A stretch of DNA of 64,000 nucleotides. Source: Fibrisoma montanum (GTDB taxonomy: Bacteria > Bacteroidota > Bacteroidia > Cytophagales > Spirosomataceae). Within the stretch, counting starts at the first letter, position 1; each line of letters opens with the position of its first letter. The DNA lies in contig NZ_QXED01000001.1 in NCBI RefSeq assembly GCF_003583365.1, positions 1,240,001 through 1,304,000 of the forward strand, in the 5' to 3' direction. This document shows, in pieces, positions 17,926 through 25,740 of the stretch. The notes under the pieces are model-generated. The model was not told where the DNA came from, searched no databases, and worked only from the letters and a program-made list of their open reading frames with translations. Made by a program: the position numbers and the translations under genes.

Positions 17926-19326
17926 ATGATCGTTGAACAACTGTATACGGGCTGCCTCGCACAGGGGGCTTATTACATCGAAAGTAACGGCGAAGCCGCC
18001 ATCATTGACCCGCTCCGGGAAACCACGCCCTACATTCGGCGCGCCGAACAGAGTCAGGCCGTTATCAAATACGTGTTCGAAACGCACTTCCATGCCGATT
18101 TTGTGTCGGGCCACCTGGACCTGGCTCAAAAAACGGGGGCGACGATTGTATATGGCCCCAACGCCAACACGCACTACAACGTGCACCATGCCCACGATGG
18201 CGAACGCTTCCGGCTGGGGAACGTAACGATTAAGGTGCTTCATACGCCGGGCCATACGCTGGAGTCCACTACGTATCTGCTCATCGACGAGCAAGGCCGG
18301 GACCATGCGATCTTCACCGGTGATACGTTGTTTATCGGCGACGTTGGCCGCCCTGATCTGGCCATCAAAGGCGATCTGACCGAACATGACCTGGCCGGTA
18401 TGCTATACGACAGCCTGCACACTAAAATCATGCCCCTGGCCGACGATGTTATTGTATACCCGGCACATGGCGCGGGTTCGGCCTGTGGTAAGAACATGAG
18501 CAAGGAAACCACCGATAAGCTCGGCAACCAGAAACGGTTCAACTACGCGCTTCGGGCCACCTCGAAAGAGCAGTTCATTGATCAGGTACTCGACGGCCTG
18601 ACTACGGCTCCGGCGTATTTTGCCGAAAATGCCCGGCTTAACAAAGAAGGATACGAACCGCTCGAACGGGTAATGCAACGCGGTAGCCACGCCCTGTCGC
18701 CGGACGCTTTTGAGGCTGCCGTAAACGAAACGAGCGCGTTGGTACTCGACGTCCGGAGCGCCGGTGAGTTTGCCCGCGGATTCATACCTAATTCGATCAA
18801 TATTGGCCTGGATGGGCAGTTTGCACCCTGGGTAGGCGCTTTGGTTCCCGATCTACGCCAGCCCATCGCCCTTGTTGCTCCCGCCGGGCAGGAAACAGAA
18901 ACCATCCTCCGGCTGGCCCGGGTCGGCTATGACAATTGCATTGGCTACCTCGATGGGGGCATTGAGCGCTGGCAGCAGGCCGGCCGGGAGATTGATCAGA
19001 TAGACTCGGTTTCGGCCGACGAGTTTGCGCATCGGTTACAGGCCAACCCGGACCTGACGATCGCCGATGTTCGGCGACCAGCCGAATATGCAGGCGAGCA
19101 CATAGCGGGTGCCGAAAATATGCCGCTTGATACCCTCAATGATTTTATGGCCGGCCTGAATCGGAACGAACCGATTTACCTCCACTGCGCCGGTGGTTAT
19201 CGATCGATGGTAGCCAGTTCTATTCTGAAAGCCCGTGGGTTCGAAAAAGTAATCAACATTGAAGGGGGCATTGCCGCGATCCGGAAAACTGGCCAGGTGT
19301 TTACATCGGAATCGTTTTCGCACTGA
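17926..19326 (+). CDS. MBL-fold persulfide-dioxygenase-like hydrolase with two rhodanese domains
   Basis: 466 residues from ATG 17926 (a 29-residue upstream extension would overlap the exporter gene). The metallo-beta-lactamase domain (1-240) shows His54, His56, Asp58 and His63 in THFHADFVSGH, then HTPGHT and DVGRPDL, the pattern of ETHE1/BlhA-type enzymes that oxidise glutathione persulfide to sulfite. Rhodanese domain 1 (about 258-355) has VAPAGQE where the catalytic Cys loop should be and is probably inactive. Rhodanese domain 2 (about 370-460) keeps Cys421 in HCAGGYRS. Cytoplasmic; no signal peptide. It is co-directional with the TauE/SafE exporter. Confidence 0.93.
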   Translation: MIVEQLYTGCLAQGAYYIESNGEAAIIDPLRETTPYIRRAEQSQAVIKYVFETHFHADFVSGHLDLAQKTGATIVYGPNANTHYNVHHAHDGERFRLGNVTIKVLHTPGHTLESTTYLLIDEQGRDHAIFTGDTLFIGDVGRPDLAIKGDLTEHDLAGMLYDSLHTKIMPLADDVIVYPAHGAGSACGKNMSKETTDKLGNQKRFNYALRATSKEQFIDQVLDGLTTAPAYFAENARLNKEGYEPLERVMQRGSHALSPDAFEAAVNETSALVLDVRSAGEFARGFIPNSINIGLDGQFAPWVGALVPDLRQPIALVAPAGQETETILRLARVGYDNCIGYLDGGIERWQQAGREIDQIDSVSADEFAHRLQANPDLTIADVRRPAEYAGEHIAGAENMPLDTLNDFMAGLNRNEPIYLHCAGGYRSMVASSILKARGFEKVINIEGGIAAIRKTGQVFTSESFSH

Positions 19327-19362
19327 TTCCCGGAGCGAATTTATTTAGCAGCGGCACTGGTG

Positions 19363-19722
19363 TCAGTGAACGGGATTATCGTCTATTTCCAGGCGCGGCA
19401 ACGCTGGATTTAGTACCCGTGGCACAATTTTGATTCGAAAAACGCGCGTTCCGGCTACGTCAAAATCACAGCTATAGAAGCCGCGTTGCTTCACCCCCCG
19501 GTATACCGCCATGTAGTTCACTTTGGCCGGCCAGTTAGTCAGTGCCAGTTCGGCCGTGATCGCATCAACGGCTTTTCTCAGGTTTGAAAAGAAAATAATT
19601 GTGGGATCACGCTGCCGCAAAACGTTAAGCGACCCAACGTGCTGGACCGAAACTTCATAAATAATTCGGCTGGTTGTTTTAATGCCGCTAGCCTCTTTGG
19701 TCAGCTTTGCCTCTTTATCCAC
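19363..19722 (-). CDS. Hypothetical protein, no recognised domain
   Basis: 119 residues from a GTG start; the codons upstream in frame run into a stop (TAA GCA AGT GTG), so no other start is available. Polar N-terminus rich in Lys/Glu, then mixed alpha/beta with an aromatic stretch (VNYMAVYRGVKQRGFYSCDF). No signal peptide or membrane segment. It converges on the MBL gene, with 36 bases between stops. I do not recognise the family; its coding status rests on length and plausible composition only. Confidence 0.5.
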   Translation of the reverse strand: MDKEAKLTKEASGIKTTSRIIYEVSVQHVGSLNVLRQRDPTIIFFSNLRKAVDAITAELALTNWPAKVNYMAVYRGVKQRGFYSCDFDVAGTRVFRIKIVPRVLNPALPRLEIDDNPVH

Positions 19723-19810
19723 ACTTGCTTAATTTTATGAAAAATAATTATTCTATTTTTCAAAGCCTAAACTAAAACCCGTCCTTAGGAGTTCTAGTAT
19801 CATTAACACA

Positions 19811-19845
19811 GCAAAAACCCGGCCGTTTGTCGACCGGGTTTTTGC
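19811..19845. terminator. Intrinsic terminator-like hairpin
   Basis: 12-base perfect stem (19811-19822 with 19834-19845), 11-base loop, with five A on one arm and five T on the other, so it could act in either direction. It lies downstream of pdhB and upstream of the minus-strand hypothetical gene. Confidence 0.75.
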
Positions 19846-19858
19846 ATTTTCCATCAAT

Positions 19859-19890
19859 AAAGAAGCCGGAGCGATTGCCCCGGCTTCTTT
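19859..19890 (-). terminator. Intrinsic terminator after pdhB
   Basis: 11-base perfect stem (19859-19869 with 19880-19890) and a 10-base loop, 21 bases past the pdhB stop. Read on the minus strand the arm ends in T residues. Together with the hairpin just beyond it this forms a tandem terminator. Confidence 0.78.
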
Positions 19891-19910
19891 ATTTTCTGTA
19901 CGGTTGCTTT

Positions 19911-20891
19911 CTACTTCTTGTACATCACGGCATCCACGGCCTGCAACGTCTTCTTTACGTTCGGCAGAATGGCTTCGATGAGCGTCGGTGCATACGGCAG
20001 GGGCAGGTCAAAGCTGTTTACCCGAACAACCGGTGCATCCAGGTAGTCAAACGCATTGCGCTGAATGTTATACGTCAGTTCTGACGATATGGCGGCCAGC
20101 GGCCAGGCCTCTTCAACAATGACGCAGCGATTTGTTTTCTTCACTGAGTTGATCACCGTTGGGTAATCAATCGGACGTACCGTGCGCAGATCGATTACTT
20201 CGGCCGATACGCCGTTCTTCGCCAGTTCCTCGGCAGCCTGGATTGCTACCTTCAGAATTTTGCCGAACGACACAATCGTTACGTCGTTACCTTCCCGAAC
20301 GATGTTCGCCTGACCAATGGGAATCAGGTACTCTTCTTCCGGTACCTGGCCCTTGTCGCCGTACATCAACTCCGACTCCATGAAAATAACGGGGTCATCG
20401 TCGCGGATAGACGATTTCAGCAGTCCCTTGGCGTCGTAGGGGTTCGACGGAACAACTACTTTCAGACCGGGCGTATTCGCGAACCAGTTTTCAAAGTTTT
20501 GGGAGTGCTGCGACGACAGCATACCGGCATTTCCGGTCGGCCCGCGAAACACGATGGGGACTGAGTATTGACCGCCCGACATGGACATCATTTTGGCGGC
20601 CGAGTTGATAACCTGATCAATCGCTACCAGCGAAAAGTTGAAGGTCATAAACTCGATAATAGGGCGCAGGCCGTTCATGGCCGAACCAACACCAATACCG
20701 GCAAAGCCTAATTCAGCAATGGGCGTGTCAATAACCCGCTCCGGACCGAATTCATCAAGCATGCCCTGGCTCACTTTGTAAGCGCCGTTGTATTCGGCTA
20801 CCTCTTCGCCCATCAGATACACCTTTGGGTCCCGGCGCATTTCTTCCGTCATGGCCTCCCGCAGGGCTTCGCGGAACTGTATTTCTCTCAT
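19911..20891 (-). CDS. pdhB: Pyruvate dehydrogenase E1 component, beta subunit
   Basis: 326 residues, the normal length. With the alpha subunit and thiamine diphosphate it decarboxylates pyruvate (or a related 2-oxo acid) and passes the acetyl group to the E2 lipoyl domain. Recognisable stretches are MREIQFREALREAM, GEEVAEYNGAYKVSQGM, DTPIAELGFAGIGVGSA, GPTGNAGMLSSQHSQ and VIDLRTVRPIDYPT. No alpha subunit or E2 gene is adjacent, so the complex is encoded at split loci here. Branched-chain E1 beta is the main alternative; the sequence looks more like the pyruvate type. Confidence 0.93.
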   Translation of the reverse strand: MREIQFREALREAMTEEMRRDPKVYLMGEEVAEYNGAYKVSQGMLDEFGPERVIDTPIAELGFAGIGVGSAMNGLRPIIEFMTFNFSLVAIDQVINSAAKMMSMSGGQYSVPIVFRGPTGNAGMLSSQHSQNFENWFANTPGLKVVVPSNPYDAKGLLKSSIRDDDPVIFMESELMYGDKGQVPEEEYLIPIGQANIVREGNDVTIVSFGKILKVAIQAAEELAKNGVSAEVIDLRTVRPIDYPTVINSVKKTNRCVIVEEAWPLAAISSELTYNIQRNAFDYLDAPVVRVNSFDLPLPYAPTLIEAILPNVKKTLQAVDAVMYKK

Positions 20892-20971
20892 GCTGAGTGC
20901 GTTAAGTTAGTTGTAGCTATTCTACGACCAGATGTCATGCGAATAACTAACGCGTTGGCTGAAAAACCGGT

Positions 20972-21003
20972 CAAAATTAGGTAAAAGTGGCTGATTCATC
21001 AAA
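20972..21003 (-). promoter_or_regulatory. Putative promoter of pdhB
   Basis: On the minus strand, TTTG (21003-21000) is followed after 20 bases by TAATTTTG (20979-20972), matching the Bacteroidota -33/-7 pattern with normal spacing. Transcription would start near 20965, giving a leader of about 75 bases. Confidence 0.6.
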
Positions 21004-21169
21004 TGGCACGCTAAGTTGCCGACTGGCTGAATTCCTGTCCAATGCACACAAATTAAATACTGCCCTGAGCAACCTTATCGCCCCGTTTGTCATCATTTAG
21101 ACGTGAGCGTTAGCAACCAGGCGGGCTGTTAAATTATCTTAAAGCCTGTCAGGGCTTCTGACCGCACTC

Positions 21170-21177
21170 TACTTTTG
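21170..21177 (+). promoter_or_regulatory. Putative -7 box of the second receptor gene
   Basis: TACTTTTG fits TAnnTTTG exactly, 29 bases before the ATG at 21207. A matching -33 TTTG is not obvious; a small dyad occupies that region. Confidence 0.45.
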
Positions 21178-21206
21178 CTTCTACAACCGTTAGCCTTCCT
21201 TACTCA

Positions 21207-23651
21207 ATGCGCTTTTTACTCATCGTTATGTTGTTGAGCTGGGCCGTTTTTGCGAACGCTCAGTCTTCGTCAAATCCGGGTAAAATCACCGGATCGCTGG
21301 TTGACTCGACGTCGACAAAAGCCGTACCCTACGCCACAGTCGCCTTGCTGGATGGCACCAGACTCATTACGGGCACCACTACCGACGGAGCGGGCGCGTT
21401 TGTCTTACCTAACGTACCGTTGGGCCGTTTCCAGCTTACGTTGTCGTTTGTCGGGTACCAGTCGAAAACCTTACCCGTCGTGCTTACCAAAGAGCAGCCC
21501 GCCCTTGATTTGGGTACACTGCAATTAGCCGTCGAGGGTAAAACGCTCGGTGAGGTTAACGTTACGGGCCAGAAAGCGCTGATTGAAGATAAAGGTGACC
21601 GAATGGTGTACAATGCAGAGAAAGACATTTCGAATGCGGGCGGCACCGCCGTCGACGTACTGCGTAAAGTACCCACGCTGACGGTCGATTTGAACGGCAA
21701 TGTGTCGATGCGGGGCAACAGCAACCTGAAAGTGCTGATTAACGGCAAACCTTCGGCCATGATGGCCCGCAACCTCGCCGACGCCCTCCGGCAAATGCCC
21801 GCCAACACCATCAAATCCGTGGAAGTCATCACTAGTCCTGGTGCCAAATACGATGCCGAAGGAGCCGCCGGTGTGATCAACATCATCACCAAGAAGGCGC
21901 TGCAGGGATTTAATGGCTCGGTCAATGCTACGGCAGGTAATTTTAACAACTCGGTTGGTACGAACCTGAATCTGAAAAAGAAGAAATTCGGTGTTTCGCT
22001 ATCGGCCAACGTTTACAATTACCGCAACATCAATGAGAGCATCGCCCGCCGAACCAGCCTGCAAAACGGCGTACCAGTCAGTTTTCTGACGCAGCAAAAC
22101 CAAATGGACAACTGGGGCTTGGGCGGCTACGGCGAAATGAGCGCTGACTACGACTTCGACAGCACGAGCCGAATCAACTTTGCGGCCAACGTCTGGGGGG
22201 GCAACTTCCCCAACAACTCGGTGTCGACCGTTCGGCTAACCGATCCGTCCGGGCGCGAACTACAAGCGTTTCGCAATACTATTCAGTTTCGAAACCCCTA
22301 TGGCAATGGCCAGTTGGACCTGGGCTACACCAAGACGTTCAAACGGCCAGCCGGCGTTTCGTCGGACAGGGAGTTCTCACTCCTGACGCAGTTCAGCCGA
22401 ATGCCCGACAATTACTTCTACGATACCGACCGCTACTCGATTACGGGCGAACTACTACTATACCGCGAGCGCAGTAGCAACTACAGCCGTAACAAAGAAT
22501 ACACCGTACAGGCCGACTACACCCATCCGTTTGCCAGACGAGGCCCAAAAGACACGACCACGTTTACGCTGGAAATGGGAGCGAAAACCATCCTGCGCGA
22601 CATAGGCAGCGAGTTTCGGGTGGACCAGTCAGCTGATGGGCGCGGGCCATTCGTACCGAACCCGGCGCTGTCGAATGATTTCGGCTACAGGCAGATTATC
22701 TACTCCGGCTACACGTCGCTGCGGATGGAAACCAAGCGTGGCTGGGGTGTGAACGCCGGTGCCCGACTCGAACACACGGACATTCAGGCCGACTTTATCA
22801 CGACCCAAACCAGATTCGCGACTGACTACCGGAACCTGATTCCGAGCCTGACCCTATCGAAAAAAATCAAGCAGCAAACGCTCAAGATTAGCTATACGCA
22901 GCGCATCACGCGTCCGCTCATCTGGTTTTTGAATCCGTGGGTCAACGCGGCTGACCCGAAAAACATTAGCGTTGGTAACCCCTACCTGAACCCGGAATTG
23001 ATGCACGCCACGGAGCTGTCGCATAGCGTCACGAACAAAAAAGGCCTGTCCATTAACTCAGCGTTGTATTGGCGGCAAACCGACAACGCCATTGAGTACT
23101 TGTCGACGGTCGATGCGGCCGGGGTTTCGACTAACAGTCCGCGGAACATCGCCCAGCGAAAAGCGTACGGCCTGAACATCAACCTGTCGGGGCAGCCGAA
23201 TAAAGACTGGAACCTGAGCGGGGGCATCGACGGACGGTACGTATCGCTCAACAGTCCGGCGCTGCAACAAAGCAACAGCGGGTTCATCTGGAGCTTCAAC
23301 GTGAATAGTACGTATAAACTGCCTAAGAATTACACGGTGCAGGTCAATGGTAACTACGGCACAGGCTGGGTATCGCTGCAGGGCAATTCGACGGGCTGGC
23401 TGTGGTACGGCATTTCGGCCAAACGGGAGTTCTGGGACAAGAAAGCCAGCCTGACGCTGGGCGTGAACAACCCGTTCGCCCGCGGATTTACCCAAATCAA
23501 CCGGCAGGAAGCACCTACGTTCGTAGCCGAAAACCGCTGGTCGATTATCAACCGTTCGGCCCGGCTGACGTTCGAGTGGCGATTTGGGCAGATGACGGCC
23601 GGGGGCGGCAAGCAAAGCAAGAAAATCAGCAACGACGACCGGGGTCGTTAA
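21207..23651 (+). CDS. Outer-membrane beta-barrel receptor, TonB-dependent-receptor-like
   Basis: 814 residues with a signal peptide (1-18, cleavage after ANAQ-like site). Order of parts: carboxypeptidase-regulatory-like domain (about 26-105), plug-like domain (about 112-225, with KVPTLTVDLNGNVSMRG and ITSPGAKYDAEGAAGVI), then a barrel of about 560 residues with many aromatic-ended strands. The C-terminus is a short basic tail (KQSKKISNDDRGR) rather than a terminal aromatic residue. Same family as the truncated gene at the window start. Ligand unknown; no SusD-type lipoprotein adjoins. It converges on the nucleoside hydrolase gene with 7 bases between stops. Confidence 0.9.
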   Translation: MRFLLIVMLLSWAVFANAQSSSNPGKITGSLVDSTSTKAVPYATVALLDGTRLITGTTTDGAGAFVLPNVPLGRFQLTLSFVGYQSKTLPVVLTKEQPALDLGTLQLAVEGKTLGEVNVTGQKALIEDKGDRMVYNAEKDISNAGGTAVDVLRKVPTLTVDLNGNVSMRGNSNLKVLINGKPSAMMARNLADALRQMPANTIKSVEVITSPGAKYDAEGAAGVINIITKKALQGFNGSVNATAGNFNNSVGTNLNLKKKKFGVSLSANVYNYRNINESIARRTSLQNGVPVSFLTQQNQMDNWGLGGYGEMSADYDFDSTSRINFAANVWGGNFPNNSVSTVRLTDPSGRELQAFRNTIQFRNPYGNGQLDLGYTKTFKRPAGVSSDREFSLLTQFSRMPDNYFYDTDRYSITGELLLYRERSSNYSRNKEYTVQADYTHPFARRGPKDTTTFTLEMGAKTILRDIGSEFRVDQSADGRGPFVPNPALSNDFGYRQIIYSGYTSLRMETKRGWGVNAGARLEHTDIQADFITTQTRFATDYRNLIPSLTLSKKIKQQTLKISYTQRITRPLIWFLNPWVNAADPKNISVGNPYLNPELMHATELSHSVTNKKGLSINSALYWRQTDNAIEYLSTVDAAGVSTNSPRNIAQRKAYGLNINLSGQPNKDWNLSGGIDGRYVSLNSPALQQSNSGFIWSFNVNSTYKLPKNYTVQVNGNYGTGWVSLQGNSTGWLWYGISAKREFWDKKASLTLGVNNPFARGFTQINRQEAPTFVAENRWSIINRSARLTFEWRFGQMTAGGGKQSKKISNDDRGR

Positions 23652-23658
23652 GCGCCTG

Positions 23659-24603
23659 TTATCGGTTACGGGCCGAAGCCTGCCTCAGATCGTCTATAAC
23701 AATTTCTTCAAAACCGGGTAACGTTTTATACGCGTAGGTAGCCCGCCAGGGGGTGTCGTGGAAGTCGTACGAAACTTCCAGATACGGCTTTTCGCTGTTA
23801 GCATCCGTATCGCTCGCTCGAACGTTGATTTGAACCGGTATGTCGTGGTAATACTTGAAATAATCCGGATGGGTCAGGTACCCAAGGGGCGTCGTATCCC
23901 AGGGAACGAACCCATCGACACCAAACAGCAACTCGTTGAACTGCTGCCACGGACGGAGCTGATCATATACCCACTTATCCGGCTCATTCGCGTTGTTCAG
24001 AAATTCAATGTCCGTTTTGCCCAGGAATAGATACACGCTGCATTCATAACCAGATAATACCATCTTCACGCCCGCGTCGAAGAGGATTCTGAACGATGCC
24101 GGGTCCATCTCGAAGTTGTAGTCCCCGACCGCCATTTTTTCCAGTCCTGGCTTGAAAGGCAAACCAGGCGTCCGACCCGCGCAGACAATCACTTCCTCAA
24201 TCTGCGAAATCAGTTCCGGATGGTTCTGCACAACGGTGGCTACGTTTGTCAAGGGCCCGATAGCCAGGATTGGTAGCGTCTCGGTACGTAGCGCATCCGC
24301 CAGCGCCCGGGTGGCGTCGTTCTCGGTGCCAACGTCGTTCGCCGTATCGGAGCCGCGGTACACCGGAATATCGCGCCCTGTTTTGTTGTACCACGCCAAC
24401 AGCTTTTGCGTCACCTCATAGCCGTAGTTGGCGTAAGTGACGGTGCTGATTCCAACCAGTTCAACCTGATCCGGATGCTGCAGCGCCATGATCAGCGCAA
24501 TGGCGTCGTCTACTTCGCGGGGCGTCTGGTCTTTCATACCGATCATAATGTCGGTATCGAGCCAGATACGCCGGGGTTTAGGAGTTGTTGCGGGTAAAGT
24601 CAT
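23659..24603 (-). CDS. Nucleoside hydrolase family protein
   Basis: 314 residues, family length. It would cleave the N-glycosidic bond of a ribonucleoside. The N-terminal calcium-binding motif is present but stretched: Asp16 and Asp18 (LDTD) are separated from the Asp32-Asp33 pair (EVDDA) by 13 residues, longer than the canonical DxDxxxDD. The middle has AIGPLTNVA, and FEMDPAS is in the expected place. The later histidine region (VPWDTTPL, SYDFHDTPW) is less canonical. It is cytoplasmic. The methylthioribose-kinase-like gene lies 76 bases upstream on the same strand, suggesting nucleoside salvage. Confidence 0.82.
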   Translation of the reverse strand: MTLPATTPKPRRIWLDTDIMIGMKDQTPREVDDAIALIMALQHPDQVELVGISTVTYANYGYEVTQKLLAWYNKTGRDIPVYRGSDTANDVGTENDATRALADALRTETLPILAIGPLTNVATVVQNHPELISQIEEVIVCAGRTPGLPFKPGLEKMAVGDYNFEMDPASFRILFDAGVKMVLSGYECSVYLFLGKTDIEFLNNANEPDKWVYDQLRPWQQFNELLFGVDGFVPWDTTPLGYLTHPDYFKYYHDIPVQINVRASDTDANSEKPYLEVSYDFHDTPWRATYAYKTLPGFEEIVIDDLRQASARNR

Positions 24604-24679
24604 ACAAATAAAACCAGTGGGCTACCGGTATTGATGTAACTACGTTTCGTTGAAATACTTTTTTTTGAAAAACCGGCGG

Positions 24680-25663
24680 TTAGCTCAGCAACGACCTGGC
24701 TTCTTCGAGCAGGCTCCGTTTCTGTTCCAGCGATAGGCGCAGCGGAAGCTGCGCCAGGCCAATAAGCCGACGCATGATTTCAACCCCGGTAAACCGACGT
24801 AGCAGGGCTTCGTCAAAACCGGCGGGCCGCTCGTACGTAGCCAGCACCGTATTCTGAATGGAAGCAGGCTGTTCGGCCATCATCAGGTGTGCCTGCATCA
24901 CGCCCAGGTCAAACTCAGCCGGGCCATAGAAGCAAAACTCGGGGTCAATCACCTTTACCCCTGCGGTTGTTTGCAGCCAGCTTCCGGGGTAATAATCACC
25001 GTGGAGCAGAATCGGGCCATCGGCCAGGTAAAGTTCGCCCAGCGTGCGAACGATGTGTTTCAAGGCCGTATCCTGTTTATAAGGCATGGCCAACGCCTGC
25101 AAACCTGGCTGAATAGTGTCCAGATCGAAGCCGTTGTCTTCCAGAAACGGGTAGCTGAAAATATGCTCGTGGTTGAGCGACCGCATAGCCCGGTTGGCAA
25201 AGTCCGGGTTCGGTTCGGTGCTTCCAAACGCCTGGTGCAATTCGGACAGATACGCCGACAATGCAAGCGCATCATCCTCGCTCAGTTGCCGACCCGGTTG
25301 GTACAGAAACGTATAATCGCTCGACGTACCGAGGTCTTCAAGGACCAGAATGTTGTTTGCTTCGTCCATGCCCAGCAACTCGGGCATGTAAGCCGACAGC
25401 ATCGGCACTTCTGACGCTTTCTGATAAAAGCGTCCTTCAATCACCGCCCGGCCGGCCGGTGCCGGAATGGTCGGGTATTTTTCAACGTAGGCACGGGCCT
25501 GCTTCACAATCAGCGTCCGGACCGGGGTAATGACCCGCAGGGTGTAATTCATGTTCCCCTCGCCGGGCTTTTCAAGACGGCTAATCAGTTCATCGGGATT
25601 AAGCCACCCCATCCGAAGCAGATAATCCTGCAGGGCTTCAGGGTCCTGTGCGTTTACAATCAT
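24680..25663 (-). CDS. Kinase of the APH fold, S-methyl-5-thioribose-kinase-like
   Basis: 327 residues. It has a protein-kinase-like/aminoglycoside-phosphotransferase fold: ATP-binding loop PGEGNMNYT (33-41), Lys54 (LIVKQA), catalytic loop LLHGDYYPGSW with His221 and Asp223, and metal-binding VIDPEFCFYGP with Asp240 and Glu242. The HGDYYPGSW and DPEF-FYGPxxFD blocks resemble methylthioribose kinase (MtnK), which is longer (about 400 residues), so the exact substrate is open. With the nucleoside hydrolase downstream it could form a hydrolase/kinase route for a nucleoside sugar. General choline/aminoglycoside-kinase-like function is the alternative. Confidence 0.72.
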   Translation of the reverse strand: MIVNAQDPEALQDYLLRMGWLNPDELISRLEKPGEGNMNYTLRVITPVRTLIVKQARAYVEKYPTIPAPAGRAVIEGRFYQKASEVPMLSAYMPELLGMDEANNILVLEDLGTSSDYTFLYQPGRQLSEDDALALSAYLSELHQAFGSTEPNPDFANRAMRSLNHEHIFSYPFLEDNGFDLDTIQPGLQALAMPYKQDTALKHIVRTLGELYLADGPILLHGDYYPGSWLQTTAGVKVIDPEFCFYGPAEFDLGVMQAHLMMAEQPASIQNTVLATYERPAGFDEALLRRFTGVEIMRRLIGLAQLPLRLSLEQKRSLLEEARSLLS

Positions 25664-25740
25664 GAGCTATTTCGATTCGAAAGATTGATAGGACGTAGTC
25701 GAACTCGGCCTCGGGTTAAAAGTATGGCGGATCCGTTTAG

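Larger units (their letters stand above)
20892..21206. other. Divergent intergenic region between pdhB and the second receptor
   Basis: 315 bases with promoters for both flanking genes (listed separately) and a short imperfect dyad AAGCC-N6-GGCTT near 21142-21157, just upstream of the receptor's -7 box. No ORF or RNA gene is apparent. Confidence 0.55.

Noticed and set aside
19715-19723. Single TTATCCACA near the GTG start of the 19363-19722 gene
   Set aside because: Isolated and overlapping a start codon; a lone match is expected by chance.
21329-22009. Minus-strand frame of 226 codons inside the second receptor
   Set aside because: Shadow frame; the plus strand carries recognisable plug motifs.
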